This document shows positions 62,234-64,000 of a stretch of 64,000 bases of DNA, one piece after another. Location: NCBI RefSeq assembly GCF_905175375.1, contig NZ_CAJIMS010000001.1:2976001-3040000 (forward strand). The letters are read 5' to 3'. The first letter of the stretch is position 1, and each line of letters opens with the position of its first letter. Origin of the DNA: Chryseobacterium aquaeductus (GTDB lineage: Bacteria; Bacteroidota; Bacteroidia; Flavobacteriales; Weeksellaceae). A program made the position numbers and the translations under genes. A model generated the notes under the pieces. That model was not told the DNA's origin. It made no database searches and worked only from the letters and a program-made list of their open reading frames with translations.

Positions 62234-63499
62234 TTACTGAATAATTAAATATTGCAATTGGTTTTTCAGGTTGAATAAAGTCGTATTGTACTGAATGATA
62301 TTTCCTTTAAGACTCAATAAATTATTGATTGAAAGAATAAAATCCACCATTCTTACATCTCCCGTAGGAAGCTGTTTGGCATTGGCTTCAACCAAAGTTC
62401 TGGCATAAGTCGTTTGTTCATTAGCGGTATTAATTATCTTATTATATTGCTCAATCTGACTTTTAATCTGGAAAATCATCTGTTGATATTGTCTTTGTGT
62501 TTGCTCAAGATATTTTTGACGGGTTTGCAGCGATAATTGATTTTGCTGCAACAACATTTTTTTCTGATGACCATCATAAATCGGAATTGTAACCCCAACT
62601 CCTACACTCAATCCAAAATTTTTATAAGGACTTGTTATAAACGAAGACTGATAACCGCTATCTGAAAATGCTGTGATTTTTGGTTTGTAATTGTATTGGA
62701 TTATTTTGGCGTCGTTAGCTAATTTTAAACTATCTGCCTGAAAAGCCTTTTGATACATACTTTTGTCAAAAGAAGTAGAATTCAGTTTTTCAGTAAAATA
62801 TGGAGCTTCAACAGGCTCGAAAGTATCATCTACAATTCCTGATAAATATTTTAACAAAGAATAATTATTTTGCCAATCGGCTTTTTGCTGTTGTAATGTG
62901 AGTTCGTTCTGTTGAAGGGTAACTTTAAAGGTCAGATAGTCCGTTTGTTTGAAAACCGCAGCCTGAGTCAATTTTTTCAAAACAATATCTTCCTGATTTA
63001 ATAAATGAATAATTTCCTTGCTTACATTATACTGTTGCTGACTTGCATAAGTCGTAATATACTGGTCGGTAATCTGTTTATTAAGCGTTTGAAGACTGAT
63101 ATTTTTCTGGGCTAAAACCTGTGCAATACTTGCATTAACACCGGTAAGTCTCGTATTCAGATTATTCCGGCTGATGAATTCTTTGGCAACTCTTACGCCT
63201 GCAAAAAGCGATTGTCCGTTTGTCAGTGCGCTGTCGTATCCCCAACCTTTAATATTGGGTGAATATCCCGCTGTTCCCTCTCCTGTAACAATGAATCCGT
63301 AAGTTGCTCTCAATTTTAAACTGTCGATTCGGTTGGATAGTACCTGATTGTTAAAATCATTTAAAACCGTACTGTTCGTTTTTGCCGTTTCAAGGAAATA
63401 TGATAACGTGTTTTTTGATTGTGCATTTATTTTAAAACAACAGAAAAACAACATCAAAAACAAAAAAACACGAATGAGATATGTACGAAAAGTAACCAT
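62234..63499 (-). CDS. TolC family outer-membrane efflux protein
   Basis: The 421-residue protein has a signal peptide (about 1-26, ending FKINAQ) and two related halves of long helices with short strands. These include SVGVGVTIPIYDGHQKKMLLQQNQLSLQTRQ and the second coiled-coil part QTTYARTLVEANAKQLPTGDVRMVDF, which are typical of outer-membrane efflux proteins. It is first in the TolC-adaptor-pump operon and lies 32 bases after operator copy C. Confidence 0.9.
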   Translation of the reverse strand: MVTFRTYLIRVFLFLMLFFCCFKINAQSKNTLSYFLETAKTNSTVLNDFNNQVLSNRIDSLKLRATYGFIVTGEGTAGYSPNIKGWGYDSALTNGQSLFAGVRVAKEFISRNNLNTRLTGVNASIAQVLAQKNISLQTLNKQITDQYITTYASQQQYNVSKEIIHLLNQEDIVLKKLTQAAVFKQTDYLTFKVTLQQNELTLQQQKADWQNNYSLLKYLSGIVDDTFEPVEAPYFTEKLNSTSFDKSMYQKAFQADSLKLANDAKIIQYNYKPKITAFSDSGYQSSFITSPYKNFGLSVGVGVTIPIYDGHQKKMLLQQNQLSLQTRQKYLEQTQRQYQQMIFQIKSQIEQYNKIINTANEQTTYARTLVEANAKQLPTGDVRMVDFILSINNLLSLKGNIIQYNTTLFNLKNQLQYLIIQ

Positions 63500-63531
63500 A
63501 TTCTGTAAATTATATGGTAAAGATGAGACCC

Positions 63532-63551
63532 GATTTTGTAGAAATTCTGAA
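63532..63551 (-). promoter_or_regulatory. Shared operator, copy C (RND efflux operon)
   Basis: The minus-strand core TTCAGAATTTCTACAAAATC matches copies A and B at 17 of 20 positions, keeping the 11-base-spaced half sites. It ends 32 bases before the ATG at 63499 and starts one base from the stop of the upstream PAP2 gene. The TATTGTAT box is not kept here. Confidence 0.55.
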
Positions 63552-64000
63552 TTACCTATTTATATTTCCAGTATTTCTAACATAGAAATGTGCTATAATT
63601 AAAACACAGAGAATACCTAAAATAAATCCGCCTAAAACATCTGTAAACCAATGCGCTCCAAGATATACTCTCGAAACAGCCCCTAAAAAAATCATAGAAA
63701 GACAAATGATAATCAGAAATAATTTGACCTTATATTTAATCTTTTTTAAATGAAGTATAATCAATATCAACGCACCAAAAAATACAGTATAAAACAAAAC
63801 GTGACCGCTTGGAAAGCTCTGGTATTTTGTTTCTTCCAAAAGAACAACCAAATCTTTAGACGGACGTGGTCTGTTGATAAGCACTTTAAATCCTAACCCT
63901 AAAATTCCGGACAAAAGTGTAGAAACCACCAAAACAGCTTCTTTTTTTAATCTTAAAATAAAAAAGACAAGTGAAGTTATACCAACCATTACAACCGAAA
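63552..64000 (-). CDS. PAP2 superfamily phosphatase, 5' end outside the window
   Basis: The frame is open to the window edge (SVVMVGITSLVFF at the start of what is visible), so the real start lies beyond. The visible part has KVLINRPRP, FPSGHVLFY and SRVYLGAHWFTDV, the complete three-motif PAP2 active site with the usual Ser-Arg pair, among about four membrane helices. The most likely substrates are undecaprenyl diphosphate or phosphatidate. The stop is one base before operator copy C of the efflux operon. Confidence 0.85.
   Translation of the reverse strand, partial: SVVMVGITSLVFFILRLKKEAVLVVSTLLSGILGLGFKVLINRPRPSKDLVVLLEETKYQSFPSGHVLFYTVFFGALILIILHLKKIKYKVKLFLIIICLSMIFLGAVSRVYLGAHWFTDVLGGFILGILCVLIIAHFYVRNTGNINR

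Overview
The window is a low-GC chromosomal segment of a Flavobacteriia bacterium, most like Chryseobacterium and its relatives (Weeksellaceae). The evidence is the many -7 boxes of the form TAnnTTTG, a 288-residue primary sigma factor, GLPGLI, DUF2807, DUF4199, DUF4286 and DUF2723 proteins, split atpD-atpC, menaquinone genes, a capnine-type PLP enzyme pair and pieces of a Bacteroidetes-type (T6SSiii) secretion system. No tRNA, rRNA, CRISPR array or intact insertion sequence was found.

Layout. 0-8 kb: uvrA, then a very AT-rich two-gene ATPase-HNH cassette resembling the Septu (PtuA/PtuB) defence system, a secreted protein, a YetF-type membrane protein, an acetyltransferase and two tiny paralogous lipoproteins, each behind a sigma-54-like promoter. 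8-17 kb: DUF4286 gene, gyrA, a TPR protein, menB, two PH-domain membrane proteins, menA and a metallo-hydrolase. The SRP RNA gene (minus strand, 17.0 kb) is followed by its terminator. 17-31 kb: envelope and central metabolism genes (GT2 glycosyltransferase, lipoproteins, phosphohexomutase, aminotransferase, kdsB, glutathione peroxidase, ribF, atpD, atpC). 31-36 kb: a large radical SAM gene flanked by two inverted copies of a hairpin repeat, then the probable capnine (sulfonolipid) pair. 37-49 kb: large membrane glycosyltransferase-like proteins, kdsA, a TonB-dependent receptor, a SulP transporter and rpoD. 49.5-53.4 kb: an S1/P1 nuclease, then tssG-tssN-tssK-like genes. These abut a broken EamA transporter gene. 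53.8-64 kb: PAP2 phosphatase, HD protein, TonB-dependent receptor, PepSY-like protein, a TolC/MFP/RND efflux operon and the 3' part of a second PAP2 gene.

How genes work together. kdsA and kdsB both serve Kdo synthesis for lipopolysaccharide; menB and menA serve menaquinone; the two adjacent PLP enzymes probably make the sulfonolipid head group and its first acylated intermediate. The efflux operon, the PepSY gene and the 55-kb TonB receptor each carry a near-identical 20-bp element just upstream, with an 11-bp internal period as bound by OmpR-type regulators, so they probably form one local regulon. Intergenic DNA is rich in small repeats: two 7-bp tandem arrays at gene ends, hairpin elements and GCCACGAAT repeats. 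Several of these have entered coding sequence.

The best candidates for unusual biology are the ATPase-HNH cassette, the three-promoter regulon, the shortened TssK-like protein in an isolated T6SSiii gene group, and the paired micro-lipoproteins. All functions are read from sequence alone; no database search was run.
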